From: Planotetraspora mira
GTDB lineage: Bacteria > Actinomycetota > Actinomycetes > Streptosporangiales > Streptosporangiaceae
NCBI RefSeq assembly: GCF_016863275.1
Contig: NZ_BOOO01000002.1
Location: 186,001-250,000 of the forward strand
Direction of reading: 5' to 3'
Length of the DNA stretch: 64,000 bases
This document shows, piece after piece, positions 26,488-36,194 of the stretch; position 1 is the first letter of the stretch; every line of letters begins with the position of its first letter. The notes beneath the pieces are model-generated. The model was not told where the DNA came from, searched no databases, and saw only the letters and a list, made by a program, of their open reading frames with translations. A program made the translations under genes and the position numbers.

Positions 26488-28204
26488 CATCGAACGGTCG
26501 CGTTACGCGGCCCTGTACGGCCCGACCACGGGCGATCGGGTGAGGCTGGCCGACACCGACCTGTTCATCGAGGTCACAGAAGATCTGTCGATGGGCCCCT
26601 CGGGGGCGGGCGACGAGGTGGTCTTCGGCGGCGGCAAGGTCATCCGCGAGTCGATGGGCCAGGCCCGCACGACCCGGGCGGACGGCGCGGCCGACCTCGT
26701 GATCACCGGGGCGGTGATCCTCGACCACTGGGGCGTCATCAAGGCCGACATCGGCGTGCGCGACGGGCGGATCGTCGCCATCGGCAAGGCCGGAAATCCC
26801 GACACGATGGACGGCGTGCACCCCGGCCTGGTCATCGGGCCGTCGACCGAGATCCTCGCGGGCAACGGGAAGATCATCACGGCTGGGGCCGTGGACTCCC
26901 ACGTCCATCTCATCGCCCCGCAGATCCTCGACGAGGCCCTCGCCTCCGGCATCACCACGATCATCGGTGGCGGCACCGGTCCGGCCGAGGGCACCAAGGC
27001 GACCACGGTGACGGGGACGTGGTACCTCGCCCGGATGCTGGAGTCCCTGGACTCGTATCCGATCAACGTGGCGCTGCTCGGCAAGGGCAACACGGTCAGC
27101 ACCGAGGGCCTGCTGGAACAACTGCGCGCCGGCGCCTCCGGGTTCAAGCTGCACGAGGACTGGGGCACCACTCCGGCGGCGATCGACGCCTGCCTGAGCG
27201 TCTGCGACGCCACCGGCGTGCAGGCGGCCATCCACACGGACACCCTGAACGAGGCGGGGTTCGTCGAGTCGACGCTGAAGGCCATCGCCGGCCGGGCCGT
27301 CCACGCCTACCACACCGAGGGCGCGGGAGGCGGGCACGCCCCGGACATCATCAAGGTCGCCTCCCACGCCAACGTGCTGCCCTCCTCCACCAACCCCACG
27401 CGGCCGCACACGGTCAACACCCACCACGAGCATCTCGACATGCTCATGGTCTGCCACCACCTGAACCCGTCGATCCCCGAGGACCTGGCCTTCGCCGAGT
27501 CGCGCATCCGGCCCACCACGATGGCGGCCGAGGACGTGCTCCACGACATCGGCGCGATCTCCATGATCGGCTCGGACTCGCAGGCGATGGGCCGGGTCGG
27601 CGAGACGATCATCCGTACCTGGCAGACCGCGCACGTCATGAAGGCCCGGCGTGGCACGCTGGGCGGCGAACCGGGCAATCCGGCGGACAATCTCCGCGCT
27701 CGCCGCTACATCGCGAAATATACGATCAATCCGGCTATCGCCCATGGGCTGGACGCCGAGGTCGGCTCGGTCGAGGTCGGCAAGCTGGCGGATCTCGTGC
27801 TCTGGAGCCCCGCCTTCTTCGGGGTCAAGCCCGATCTGGTCGTCAAGGGCGGCGTGATCGCCTACGCCCAGATGGGCGACGCGAACGCCTCCATCCCGAC
27901 CCCGCAGCCGGTCCTCCCCCGGCCGATGTTCGGGGCGGCCCCGGCCACGGCGGCTGCGACGTCCCTGCACTTCGTGGCGCCACTGGCCATCGAGGACGGT
28001 CTGGCCGACCGCCTGGCCGTACGACGTCGGCTGGTGCCGGTGGCCGACGTGCGGAGCCGGCACAAGGACTCCATGCCCCTCAACGGCGCCCTGCCGGCGA
28101 TCGAGGTCGATCCCGACACGTTCACCGTCCGCATCGACGGAGAGCTGATCGAGCCCGCCCCCGCGGAACGGCTGCCGATGGCGCAGCTCTACTTCCTCTT
28201 CTGA
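26480..28204 (+). CDS. ureC: Urease alpha (catalytic) subunit
   Basis: 574 residues from a GTG at 26480. Nickel-site residues are all visible: [11 protein letters not shown] (His pair), GFKLHEDWG with the carbamylated lysine about 223, [29 protein letters not shown], and the flap region [20 protein letters not shown] with the catalytic His around 326. [20 protein letters not shown] and the terminal MAQLYFLF are also conserved. It looks fully functional. Confidence 0.98.
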   Translation: MPDIERSRYAALYGPTTGDRVRLADTDLFIEVTEDLSMGPSGAGDEVVFGGGKVIRESMGQARTTRADGAADLVITGAVILDHWGVIKADIGVRDGRIVAIGKAGNPDTMDGVHPGLVIGPSTEILAGNGKIITAGAVDSHVHLIAPQILDEALASGITTIIGGGTGPAEGTKATTVTGTWYLARMLESLDSYPINVALLGKGNTVSTEGLLEQLRAGASGFKLHEDWGTTPAAIDACLSVCDATGVQAAIHTDTLNEAGFVESTLKAIAGRAVHAYHTEGAGGGHAPDIIKVASHANVLPSSTNPTRPHTVNTHHEHLDMLMVCHHLNPSIPEDLAFAESRIRPTTMAAEDVLHDIGAISMIGSDSQAMGRVGETIIRTWQTAHVMKARRGTLGGEPGNPADNLRARRYIAKYTINPAIAHGLDAEVGSVEVGKLADLVLWSPAFFGVKPDLVVKGGVIAYAQMGDANASIPTPQPVLPRPMFGAAPATAAATSLHFVAPLAIEDGLADRLAVRRRLVPVADVRSRHKDSMPLNGALPAIEVDPDTFTVRIDGELIEPAPAERLPMAQLYFLF

Positions 28205-28219
28205 GCCGGAGGGGCCGGG

Positions 28220-29113
28220 ATGCGCCAGGACATCGGGGAAGGAAGGGGAGCCGGGATGCGCGACAGGCCGAGCGGCGACGCGGCGCTGCTGCTGCTGGCC
28301 GACTCCCGGCTTCCCGCGGGCGGCCACGCCCACTCGGGCGGCGCCGAAGAGGCGGTGCGGCTCGGCACGATCACCGGCCCGGAGGACCTGGCGCGGTTCC
28401 TCCGTGGCCGGCTGGCCACCGCGGGGCTGGTCACCGCGGCACTGGCCGCCGCCGCCTGCGAACTCGCCGCCGCCACCGCGGACCACCCCGCCGAGCCGTA
28501 CGGCCAAGCAGACGGCGACGGGAACACACCGGACGCGGGAACGGACGCCGATCCGGCCCGCCCCTGGCGGCGACTCGACGCCGAGGCCGACGCGAGGACC
28601 GCCTCACCCGCCCAGCGCGAGGCGAGCCGGGTCCAGGGACGGCTGCTCATCCGCACCGCCCGCAGGATCTGGCCGTCGGCCGTGCTCGACACGCTGGCGA
28701 AGGCCGTACCGGAAGGTGCACACCATCCCATCGCCCTGGGAGCGGCGGCGGCCTCGGCGGGCTGCGACCCCTACCAGGCGGCCATGGCGGCGGCGTACAA
28801 CTCGGTGACGGGCCCGGCAACGGCCGCGGTGCGGCTGCTCGGGCTCGACCCGGTGACCGTGCACCGGCTGCTCGCCGACCTCGCCCCGGCGCTGAACGAC
28901 GCCGCCCACGCCGCCTGCGCGTCGCTCATCGACGACGTCGTGCCGGACGGCGCACCTCAGAACGGCCCCGCCCATAACGCCGCAACACAGAACGGCGCGG
29001 CCGCGAAGACCCGGGGATCGGGATGGCCCGCTCTGCCCGGCCACACCGCCCCGGCCCTGGACCTGCTCGCCGAAGGCCATCTCAACAACCCGATGAAGCT
29101 CTTCGTCTCCTGA
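28220..29113 (+). CDS. ureF: Urease accessory protein UreF, with low-complexity inserts
   Basis: 297 residues, longer than the usual 210-240. UreF acts with UreD and UreG in loading nickel. Marks include [40 protein letters not shown] and the terminal [15 protein letters not shown]. Two inserts account for the extra length: an acidic stretch around residues 93-130 ([20 protein letters not shown]) and an Asn/Ala-rich stretch near 242-270. Two starts have good ribosome-binding sites: ATG 28220 (GGAGGGG) and ATG 28256 (GGGGAG); the shorter one removes a non-conserved GEGRGAG leader and may be correct. Confidence 0.9.
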   Translation: MRQDIGEGRGAGMRDRPSGDAALLLLADSRLPAGGHAHSGGAEEAVRLGTITGPEDLARFLRGRLATAGLVTAALAAAACELAAATADHPAEPYGQADGDGNTPDAGTDADPARPWRRLDAEADARTASPAQREASRVQGRLLIRTARRIWPSAVLDTLAKAVPEGAHHPIALGAAAASAGCDPYQAAMAAAYNSVTGPATAAVRLLGLDPVTVHRLLADLAPALNDAAHAACASLIDDVVPDGAPQNGPAHNAATQNGAAAKTRGSGWPALPGHTAPALDLLAEGHLNNPMKLFVS

Positions 29114-29183
29114 CGAGGTCATCCCAGCCGAGAAACGACACCCCACCCGCATCGGATCGAAAAGCCAGAAGGACGGGCCACAT

Positions 29184-29882
29184 ATGGGCGCTCAGCACGA
29201 CGACCTCCACGACGCGGCCGACCCGCACGGGCGCGCGCTGCGCCTCGGCATCGGAGGGCCCGTAGGAAGCGGCAAGACCGCCCTGGTGGCGGCACTGTGC
29301 AGGAGTCTTGGTCCGTCGATGCGCCTGGGGGTGGTGACCAACGACATCTACACGACCGAGGACGCCGAGTTCCTGCGCCGTGCGGGGGTCCTCGACCCCG
29401 AGCGGATCCTCGCCGTGCAGACCGGCTGCTGCCCGCACACGGCGATCCGCGACGACATCGCCGCCAACCTCGACGCGGTGGAGACGCTGGAGGAGCGCTT
29501 CGGCCCCCTCGACCTCGTGATCGTCGAGAGCGGCGGCGACAACCTGACGGCGACCTTCAGCCGGGGCCTGGCCGACCGGCAGATCTTCGTGCTCGACGTC
29601 TCCGGCGGCGACAAGGTGCCCCGCAAGGGCGGCCCCGGCGTCACCACGGCCGACCTCCTGGTGGTCAACAAGACCGACCTCGCTCCGCTCGTCGGGGCCG
29701 ACCTGACCGTGATGTCCCGCGACGCCGCGGCCGTGCGGGACGGCAGGCCGGTGTTGTTCACCTCGCTCAGGGAGGACCGCAGCGCCCATTCCGTCGCCGA
29801 ATGGGTCACCAGCCTGGTGAACACCTGGAAGCACGCCAACGACCACGTCCACGAGCACACGACCCCGACGACGGCCGCCTGA
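29184..29882 (+). CDS. ureG: Urease accessory GTPase UreG
   Basis: 232 residues. It has P-loop [36 protein letters not shown], the metal-binding CPH motif in [37 protein letters not shown] and guanine-specifying NKTD in [14 protein letters not shown]. Short His-containing tails occur at both ends ([23 protein letters not shown]), as in other UreG proteins that store nickel weakly. It sits 70 bp after ureF. Confidence 0.97.
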   Translation: MGAQHDDLHDAADPHGRALRLGIGGPVGSGKTALVAALCRSLGPSMRLGVVTNDIYTTEDAEFLRRAGVLDPERILAVQTGCCPHTAIRDDIAANLDAVETLEERFGPLDLVIVESGGDNLTATFSRGLADRQIFVLDVSGGDKVPRKGGPGVTTADLLVVNKTDLAPLVGADLTVMSRDAAAVRDGRPVLFTSLREDRSAHSVAEWVTSLVNTWKHANDHVHEHTTPTTAA

Positions 29883-29887
29883 GCGCC

Positions 29888-30748
29888 ATGACGACACCGC
29901 CCAGCGGCCCCGCGGCGTCCCGGGCTTCGGTGACGGCACGAGCGGTCATCACGACGGAGGCCGCGGGGGGCCGGACGCGTCTGGAGACGTTGCGGTCCGA
30001 TCCGCCGCTGACACTGCGCCAGACGGGTCCCGGCCTGGTCCATCTGGTCTCGACCGCGGCGGGCCCGCTCGGCGGCGACCACCTGCTGCTCGTGATCGAC
30101 GTCGCCCCCGGCACCGAACTGGAGGTGCGCTCGGTGGCGTCCACGCTGGTGCTGCCCGGCTCCTCCCCCGGCGACTCGGTCATGGTGGTCGACGCCCGCG
30201 TCGGCGCGGGCGCGTCGTTGCGCTTCTCGCCGGAGCCGACCGTGCTCGCCGCCGGGTGCTCGCACCGCATGGCCGTACGGCTCTCGCTCGCAGAGGACGC
30301 CAACGTCGTGTGGCGCGAGGAGATCGTCTTCGGACGGCACGGCGAACGGCCCGGCCGCTGCCGTACCAGGTTCGACGCCACCGTCGCCGGACGGCCGCTG
30401 CTGCGGCAGGAGCTTCTCATCGGGGATCCGGCGGTCGACGCGAGCCCCGCCGTGTACGGCGACGCCCGATGCGTCGGCTCCACCCTCATCGCGGGCCCGG
30501 CGTGGGATGCCGTACGTGACCAGAAGGGGGAACGCCGGGCCACGATCGGCGACGGGTGGGCCACATTGCCCCTGGCGGGGCCGGGAGTGCTCGCCTCCGC
30601 CCTCGCCCAGGACACCGTGGAGTTGCGCTCCCGCCTCGAACGCGCCGAGAGCATGGCCGATGTCTACGCCGGCCACATGGCAGGAGAAAACGGAGCTTGC
30701 CGTGCCGCAACGGACACCAGCGGTGGACGCCGGGCCGTAGCCTGGTGA
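29888..30748 (+). CDS. ureD: Urease accessory protein UreD (UreH)
   Basis: 286 residues. GPGLVHLVSTAAGPLGGDHL, FSPEPTVLAAGCSHRM and WREEIVFGRHGERPGRCRT are the UreD hallmarks; it is the scaffold that links apourease to UreF/UreG. The ATG at 29888 lies 5 bp after the ureG stop. The TGA overlaps the next gene's GTG as GTGA. Confidence 0.95.
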   Translation: MTTPPSGPAASRASVTARAVITTEAAGGRTRLETLRSDPPLTLRQTGPGLVHLVSTAAGPLGGDHLLLVIDVAPGTELEVRSVASTLVLPGSSPGDSVMVVDARVGAGASLRFSPEPTVLAAGCSHRMAVRLSLAEDANVVWREEIVFGRHGERPGRCRTRFDATVAGRPLLRQELLIGDPAVDASPAVYGDARCVGSTLIAGPAWDAVRDQKGERRATIGDGWATLPLAGPGVLASALAQDTVELRSRLERAESMADVYAGHMAGENGACRAATDTSGGRRAVAW

Positions 30749-31230
30749 TCGTGTCGGAACCCACCCTGCCGGGCTACGGAATGCCGGGCCGGAGCACCCC
30801 CAGTCTGCTGCTCGCCATCGGTGTGATCGTCGCCGGACTCGCGCTGGCCGTTACGGCGCTGCTGCCATGGGCGGGGGTGACGGCGCGGTTCAGCGTGCTG
30901 GACACCGAGGTCAACCATGTGGTGCGGGGCGTGGGCGACGGGGCGGGCTGGGCCGTCATGGTCGCCGGGCTCGTGGCGATGCTGCTCGGAGTGCTCGGCG
31001 TCGTGCGGAGTTGGCTGTTCACCGGGTTCGCGATCCTGCCGGGCGCGGTGGCCGCGTTCTCCCTGGCGATGTTCCTCATGGACCCCCAGGACCTGGCCGA
31101 CCGGCTGAACTTCCGCGTCCCCGGGCTGATCGACGTGCATCCCACGATCGAGTACGGCTGGTTCGCGGGACTGCTCGCCTCCGTCGTCGTCGCCGTGCTG
31201 GCCGCCGCCTCCCTCCTCCGCCGCCGCTGA
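30745..31230 (+). CDS. Four-helix membrane protein at end of urease operon, unknown
   Basis: 161 residues from GTG 30745 (overlapping the ureD stop) or 159 from GTG 30751. Four hydrophobic segments are seen: SLLLAIGVIVAGLALAVTAL, WAVMVAGLVAMLLGVLGVV, GFAILPGAVAAFSLAMFLM and FAGLLASVVVAVLAAASLL. The general pattern (first loop with LPWAG, small residues) recalls the Trp-biosynthesis-associated membrane protein family, but this is weak. Its position suggests co-translation with the urease genes; I do not propose a function. The TGA is part of a 13-bp tandem repeat. Confidence 0.8.
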   Translation: MIVSEPTLPGYGMPGRSTPSLLLAIGVIVAGLALAVTALLPWAGVTARFSVLDTEVNHVVRGVGDGAGWAVMVAGLVAMLLGVLGVVRSWLFTGFAILPGAVAAFSLAMFLMDPQDLADRLNFRVPGLIDVHPTIEYGWFAGLLASVVVAVLAAASLLRRR

Positions 31231-31290
31231 ACACCGCCGCTGAACACCGCCGCTGAACACCGCCGCTGAACACCGCCGCTGAACACTGCG
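31226..31290. repeat. 13-bp tandem repeat, five copies, starting at a stop codon
   Basis: GCTGAACACCGCC begins at 31226, 31239, 31252, 31265 and 31278 (period exactly 13; last copy slightly changed). The first copy contains the TGA of the membrane protein gene. All copies lie in the gap before the convergent LamG-type gene. Confidence 0.95.
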
Positions 31291-31314
31291 GCCGAGAGCC
31301 GGCCCCCGGAAGCA

Positions 31315-31350
31315 GCCGGCGCGGCGGGAGCGAATCCCCACCGCGCCGGC
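31315..31350. terminator. Hairpin between convergent genes
   Basis: GCCGGCGCGG (31315-31324) pairs perfectly with CCGCGCCGGC (31341-31350) around a 16-nt loop. It lies 28 bp from the stop of the minus-strand LamG-type gene. There is no U-tract. Confidence 0.6.
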
Positions 31351-31377
31351 CGAAATCAGGAACGTCGACCCGTCGGG

Positions 31378-33659
31378 TCAGGAGCCCTGCCGCTGCGCGA
31401 TCTCCGTCTCGGAGACCACTCCGTCGTAGAGGCGGACCTCGTCGATGTCGCCGGAGAAGTACCGTCCCGGCGCCGAGTCCGGGCCGCCGCTGCCCACGGT
31501 GATGGGTCCGTCGGCGTCGATCGGGTCGGAGACGGGCACCGGCGCGCACCCGGCGACAGTCCCGACGCCGGGGATCGCTTCCGAGCACTGGCCGTTCACA
31601 TACAGGCGAGCCGTGTGGTTCGCCGCGTCGTAGACGGCGGTGATGTGCGTCCAGTCGCCCCACTGACTCACCGGGTCATCCGACCAGATCAGGACCTGCC
31701 CGTCGGCGGCGCCGCCGGAGCGCACCAGCGCCCACCTCGGGATGGGGAACGGATCATCGGGGCTGACCCGCTCCTCGATGCTGAAGCCGGAGGTCGCGCC
31801 CCCGAACCGGCTGACCACGGTCATGCGGTCATCCGGCGTCTGCGGCAGGACTGTCTGCCTGGCCCAGGCCATGACCGAGAACGACCCGTCAGTGGACACG
31901 ACTCCACCTGGCGCGTCGGCATATCCGCCCGACTGCGCGTCGACCACCAGGTTGGATGAGCCCATCCACCCGCCCGGGCCGCCGTCCTCAGGCGACGGCT
32001 GCCAGGTTGCTCCGGATCGCAGTGTCATGGAGGGACCGCCGGGCACGGCGTTCGCCGCGCTCGATCCGGAGCCCTCGTCGAACGGCCAGTAGGAGCTCAG
32101 CGTGGCCTCGTCGCCGCCTCCGCCGGTCCCGCCGTCCGCCGCCACACTGAACCTGTAGCTGACTCGCGAACTCCAACGGCCGGCCACGTTCCTGTTGCGC
32201 ACCTCCAGGGTCTGCGTCCCGACGCTCGTGGGAGCCCACGTGATCGTCAGCGGGTCTCCGGGCGCGACGCTCGCGGTCACCGGCGCCTGGCCGACGAAGG
32301 TGTACTCGTAGGCGACCACGTTCGGGCTGCCCGCGGTGAAGGTGAAGTCTCCCGGACGGCCGACGCCGCCGTGGGCCTGCCCGTCATCCGGGTAGTCGGC
32401 CGACGAGACCGTCGGCGGTTGCGGCGTCGCGGTGGCGACCTTCAGATAGCACCAGCCGGACCAGTCCGACGTCGCGTTCTCGTCCGACGACCGGGCCCGC
32501 CACGCGATCGTCCGCCCGTCGGTGAACGCTCCGGAGGGAACCGTCGCGGAGAACGGCAGCCCGGAAGAGACGCCGGAGTTCGTGATGGGCGCGAAATCCC
32601 TGCCGCCCTTGCGGGTCTGGCCGTCCCACCATTCGATCGTCCCCCCGACCCGGTTGTCGGGATCCCGCAAAACCGCGGTCAGGTTGGGCGTGGCCGTGCT
32701 CGACAGCGCCGGAGCGGACGAGTCGGTCGCGCACGCCCCGCCCGGGTCGGACGACAGATCGGCGGCGCCGGGGGCCGAGGGCGGGTCGTTGTAGGTGATG
32801 ATCAGCCGGGGTTCGCGTTCGTCCGCGCCCGAATACTCGTCCGCCGAGTAGAACTTGGTCCACGAGTCGGGGTCGCTCTCGTCGGCCGCGGCGACCCGCA
32901 GGCCGTACCCGATGCCCAGGCCGAGACGATCGAGTCGATGTCCCAGCTCATGTAGGCGGCCGGGCAGGCCGCGGAGTGCCCGTGCCGTTCCCGGTTGGTC
33001 ACCGCGTCCGCGGTGGTGGCCGGGGGCTGCGTGGACCAGGTCAACGCGGCCGCATCCCATTCGCCGGTCACCCGGCTGACCTGCAGGCCCGTGCCCTCGG
33101 CGCAACTGGAGGCCCCCCAGGAGTAGAGCCACAGATCGGCGTCCAGGATCTGCTTGCCCACGATCGAGGAATCAGCGAATTTCAGGTACGACCGGGCGGT
33201 GCACCCCTCCGGGCACTTCGGCGCATGAGCCTTGTGCCCGACCTTGAGCACGTCCGACTCCTGCCGGGCGGCGGAAGCGGCACTGGACGTCCAGACGTCG
33301 GTCGCCGCCTGGAGCGACGTCGGCCCGCTGGTCACCTCCAGCCGGAACGAGCCGTCCGGCAGTGCGACGGTCCGCGACGAGGGCGTCGTCGCACCGTCGA
33401 CGGGCACCTCCTTGCCCGAGGTGCGGGCCAGCGTCGAAGCGGACGCCTTGTCCACCACGGACAGGCCCACGCCCTTCGACGGCCCGCTCGACGTCGCCGA
33501 GGCGGATGGAACGAGCGCGATCGTCGACGACGTGGTGACGAGGACGAACGCCGCGAAAGTTGCAGCCGCCCTCCGGACCGCTGGGTGACTCCGGGAGGAC
33601 GGACGATCTCGATGTGACGTCAAATCGGGGGAACTAGGCCTTAGCCAGGATGAACGCAC
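31378..33659 (-). pseudogene. Secreted DNRLRE/LamG-domain protein, frameshifted
   Basis: Two overlapping minus-strand frames make one protein of about 760 residues. Frame 1 (33659 to about 32908) has a signal peptide (VRRAAATFAAFVLVTTSSTI...) and the start of a DNRLRE-type domain (CTARSYLKFADSSIVGKQIL, MSWDIDSIVSAWASG). Frame 2 (about 32907 to 31378) continues with YGLRVAAADESDPDSWTKFY, Ig/fibronectin-like segments and a C-terminal LamG domain (FSVMAWARQTV, THITAVYDAANHTARLYVNG, DIDEVRLYDGVVSETEIAQR). The switch falls in TGGGCATCGGG|TACGGC, where the family usually has a few more residues, so a small out-of-frame deletion or a sequence error is likely. If intact it would be an extracellular or cell-wall adhesion/carbohydrate-binding protein. 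Confidence 0.8.
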
Positions 33660-33980
33660 TCAAACCCCGTTACAAGATCAGGAGCGACAAAACGCACTGA
33701 TCGTATGGAAGGTGACTAACAGCGGTAAAGCCGCTTTTAGTGACCCCACGAGTAAGCGTGTAACGGATCGAGCGGGCCAGCCGATAGCCACGGCCACTCG
33801 GCGGTAAGCGTACGGTTAACTCCCAGCTCGACAATGGCGGCACCTCTCGAGGGGCGGCCCCGAGCCGTTCTTTCGACCGTCCCTCCGGGCTCGATGTGAC
33901 CTTGATCACACAGTGAACGGTCGTCGACCCCGGAGTTGCCCTTCAGCGTCATCGAGATGACCGGGCGCGCAGGAAACGCG
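33660..33980. other. 321-bp gap between LamG-type gene and era
   Basis: No gene is seen. A short hairpin AGCGG-TAAAG-CCGCT followed by TTTT lies at about 33720-33738 on the plus strand; on the minus strand, the direction of both flanking genes, it lacks the T-run. The region is AT-richer than its surroundings (33700-33810 and near 33900-33920), so it probably carries the promoter of the LamG-type gene. Confidence 0.5.
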
Positions 33981-34904
33981 TCAGTCGTAGAAGCCCAGGC
34001 GGCGCAGTTGCTTGGGATCGCGCTGCCACTCCTTGGCGATCTTGATCCGCAGGTCCAGGTAGACGCGGCTGCCGAGCAGCGCCTCGATCTGCTGCCGAGC
34101 GCGGGTGCCGACGTCCTTCAGCCGGGCGCCGCCGGGCCCGATCACGATCGCCTTCTGCGACTGGCGCTCGACGTACATGAACGCGTAGATGTCCAGGAGG
34201 TCGTCGCGGCCCTCTCGTGGGCCCATCTCCTCCACCACGACCGCGATGGAGTGCGGCAACTCGTCGCGGACGCCCTCGAGCGCCGCCTCCCTGATCAGCT
34301 CCGCGACCAGGATCGCCTCCGGCTCGTCGGTCAGCTCTCCCCCGGCGTACAGCGGAGGCGACTCCGGCAGCCGGGCGATGAGCTGCTCGGCGAGCACGTC
34401 GAGCTGTTCCCCGCTCTCGGCCGACACCGGGACGATCTCCGCGAAGTCGGCCAGCTCCGACACCGCCAGCAACTGGCGGGCGATCTGCTCGCGCGAGGCG
34501 AGGTCGCATTTGGTCACGACGGCGACCACCGGGGTCTTCTTCACGGCGGCGAGCTTCTCGGTGATGAACTTGTCGCCCTTGCCGATCGGCTCGTTGGCCG
34601 GCACGCAGAAACCGATCACGTCGACCTCGGTCAGGGTGGACAACACGAGGCTGTCCAGCCGTTCGCCGAGAAGCGTGCGGGGCCGGTGGAAGCCGGGCGT
34701 GTCCACGATCACGAGCTGCGCCTCGGGCCGGTGCACGATGCCGCGGATGGCCCGCCGGGTCGTCTGCGGCTTCGACGAGGTGATGGCCACCTTGGTGCCG
34801 ACGAGGGCGTTCATCAGGGTGGACTTGCCGACGTTCGGCCTGCCGACGAAGCAGGCGAACCCGGCGTGGAAGTCATCAGGGAAGTCGGCGCGGAAATCGC
34901 TCAC
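33981..34904 (-). CDS. era: GTPase Era
   Basis: 307 residues. GTP-binding motifs are G1 GRPNVGKSTLMN, G3 DTPGFHRPRTLLGERL and G4 TKCD. A KH RNA-binding domain follows at the C-terminus (residues about 225-300, IVIGPGGARLKDVGTRARQQ). Era binds 16S rRNA and helps assemble the 30S subunit. The GTG start at 34904 lies 1 bp after the stop of the cytidine-deaminase-like gene, so expression is coupled within the ybeY-era cluster. Confidence 0.97.
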   Translation of the reverse strand: MSDFRADFPDDFHAGFACFVGRPNVGKSTLMNALVGTKVAITSSKPQTTRRAIRGIVHRPEAQLVIVDTPGFHRPRTLLGERLDSLVLSTLTEVDVIGFCVPANEPIGKGDKFITEKLAAVKKTPVVAVVTKCDLASREQIARQLLAVSELADFAEIVPVSAESGEQLDVLAEQLIARLPESPPLYAGGELTDEPEAILVAELIREAALEGVRDELPHSIAVVVEEMGPREGRDDLLDIYAFMYVERQSQKAIVIGPGGARLKDVGTRARQQIEALLGSRVYLDLRIKIAKEWQRDPKQLRRLGFYD

Positions 34905-34905
34905 G

Positions 34906-35241
34906 TCAGATGTACCGGCCCTTCAGGGAACCGTCGGGATCCGCCAGAAAGAGCGTGCCGTTGCCGAGGTCCTGCATGACCGACAGGTCCTGCTCCTCGG
35001 GGTCCTCCGCCTCGGAGACGAGCGCGACGGCCTCCAGGGCCTTCGCGCCGCTCGACACCGCCATCGCGACCGCGACCTGGACAGCCGACAGCTGGAGCGA
35101 GGGCAGATCGACACCGCTCGCGGCATACGTCCGCCCCGTCTCGTCACGCACCGCGGCTCCCTCGGCGGAGCCGTTACGGGCGCGGATCGAACGCGCCAGC
35201 GTGATGATCTTCGAGTCCTCGGGGTCCAGCGTCTCTGTCAC
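34906..35241 (-). CDS. Cytidine deaminase-like fold protein, zinc ligands lost
   Basis: 111 residues, DPEDSKIITLARSIRARNGS through VRDETGRTYAASGVDLPSLQ to AVALVSEAEDPEEQ. This family sits immediately upstream of era across actinobacteria and resembles cytidine deaminases, but the HAE and PCxxC zinc motifs are absent, so deaminase activity is unlikely. The GTG start at 35241 overlaps the upstream lipoprotein stop (GTGA). Confidence 0.82.
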   Translation of the reverse strand: MTETLDPEDSKIITLARSIRARNGSAEGAAVRDETGRTYAASGVDLPSLQLSAVQVAVAMAVSSGAKALEAVALVSEAEDPEEQDLSVMQDLGNGTLFLADPDGSLKGRYI

Positions 35242-35891
35242 GGGTCAAGGCTACCGACCTCCCGGACCAGTGACCGGGCCAGTTCCTCCGTACGGCCCGC
35301 ATCGGGCGGCGCCAGACCGGCGTGGACGAGGGCGACGAGGGTGTGCCGGACGTTGGCGACGACCAGATGCATCTCGTACGGGTATCCCCCGACGCGGCCG
35401 GTCAGCCGGCGGGCCTCGACGTCGTCGCCGACGTCCTCGATCGGGAACGGGGAGACCACGAGCCGGTCTCCGCGCCCCGCGCCACCACTTTGGGCGGTGA
35501 CACACTCGCCCATGGCCTCGCGCAATTCCTCCAGGTGGTCCTCGGCCTCATCTCCGAGGTAGACCGCCAGACCGACACCGGCCAGTTCCCCGATGCGGTC
35601 GCCTTCATAGGTGACCGTGGCCGTGCCGCCGAGCCCGTCCGGAGGCGGCTTGCCCGCCACGGCGTCGAAGAGCACGCGGCACGCCTTCTTCTTCGGCCGG
35701 AAGGGAGGTTGCCACCCGTCTCTGGCTTGATCGGAGAAACCGGCCGGCAGGTCGTCCATGGTGCCGAGCGCGGCACGCAGTCGAACGGTCTCGGCCGTGG
35801 ATCTCGCGCGTGCGTGGATCATGTCCTCGGTGCCGCACGCCCCCGTCATCGCGATAAGTCCGCATACGAGGGCCGCCTGGATGATCCGCAT
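35238..35891 (-). CDS. Putative lipoprotein, unknown function
   Basis: 217 residues. MRIIQAALVCGLIAMTGACGTED is a signal sequence with a probable lipobox (TGAC, Cys 19). The mature part has FRPKKKACRVLFDAVAGKPP, TVTYEGDRIGELAGVGLAVY and conserved-looking Cys residues, similar in style to actinobacterial secreted DUF proteins, but I cannot name the family. The ATG at 35891 is preferred over the longer frame that starts near 36158. It overlaps the next gene by 4 bp. Confidence 0.75.
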   Translation of the reverse strand: MRIIQAALVCGLIAMTGACGTEDMIHARARSTAETVRLRAALGTMDDLPAGFSDQARDGWQPPFRPKKKACRVLFDAVAGKPPPDGLGGTATVTYEGDRIGELAGVGLAVYLGDEAEDHLEELREAMGECVTAQSGGAGRGDRLVVSPFPIEDVGDDVEARRLTGRVGGYPYEMHLVVANVRHTLVALVHAGLAPPDAGRTEELARSLVREVGSLDP

Positions 35892-36194
35892 ACCCGTCGT
35901 CTCCTCCGCCGACCCGTTCCTTCCCCGGACGGAAATCGACAACCACCAGGAGTGACGAGCGACGACGTATGGGGCGCTCCCACCCGATCCGGCCGGGTGA
36001 GAGCCCCCACGAGCCCCCGAGCGAGGGTGCCGGTGCGCCGCGAACCCCTTCCGGCGCGCCGGGCTCCCCCCTCCGGCGTCCCGAACCCCTCCCGGACGCC
36101 TTGCAAGAACTGTGGCCCAACCCACTTGCAGAACGCTTAACGGACGCTTGCCGCCCAAGCCACATGAGGCACAAACCCGAACAATCGGGGTGGA
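35892..36194. other. 303-bp intergenic gap, no gene seen
   Basis: GC-rich spacer between two minus-strand genes. It contains a 12-bp palindrome CCGGCGCGCCGG at 36051-36062 and several C-runs. It breaks the ybeY-era cluster into two transcription units; no promoter consensus is obvious. Confidence 0.5.

Noticed and set aside
34906-35241. Active cytidine deaminase
   Set aside because: The zinc-binding His/Cys motifs are missing, so only the fold assignment is kept.
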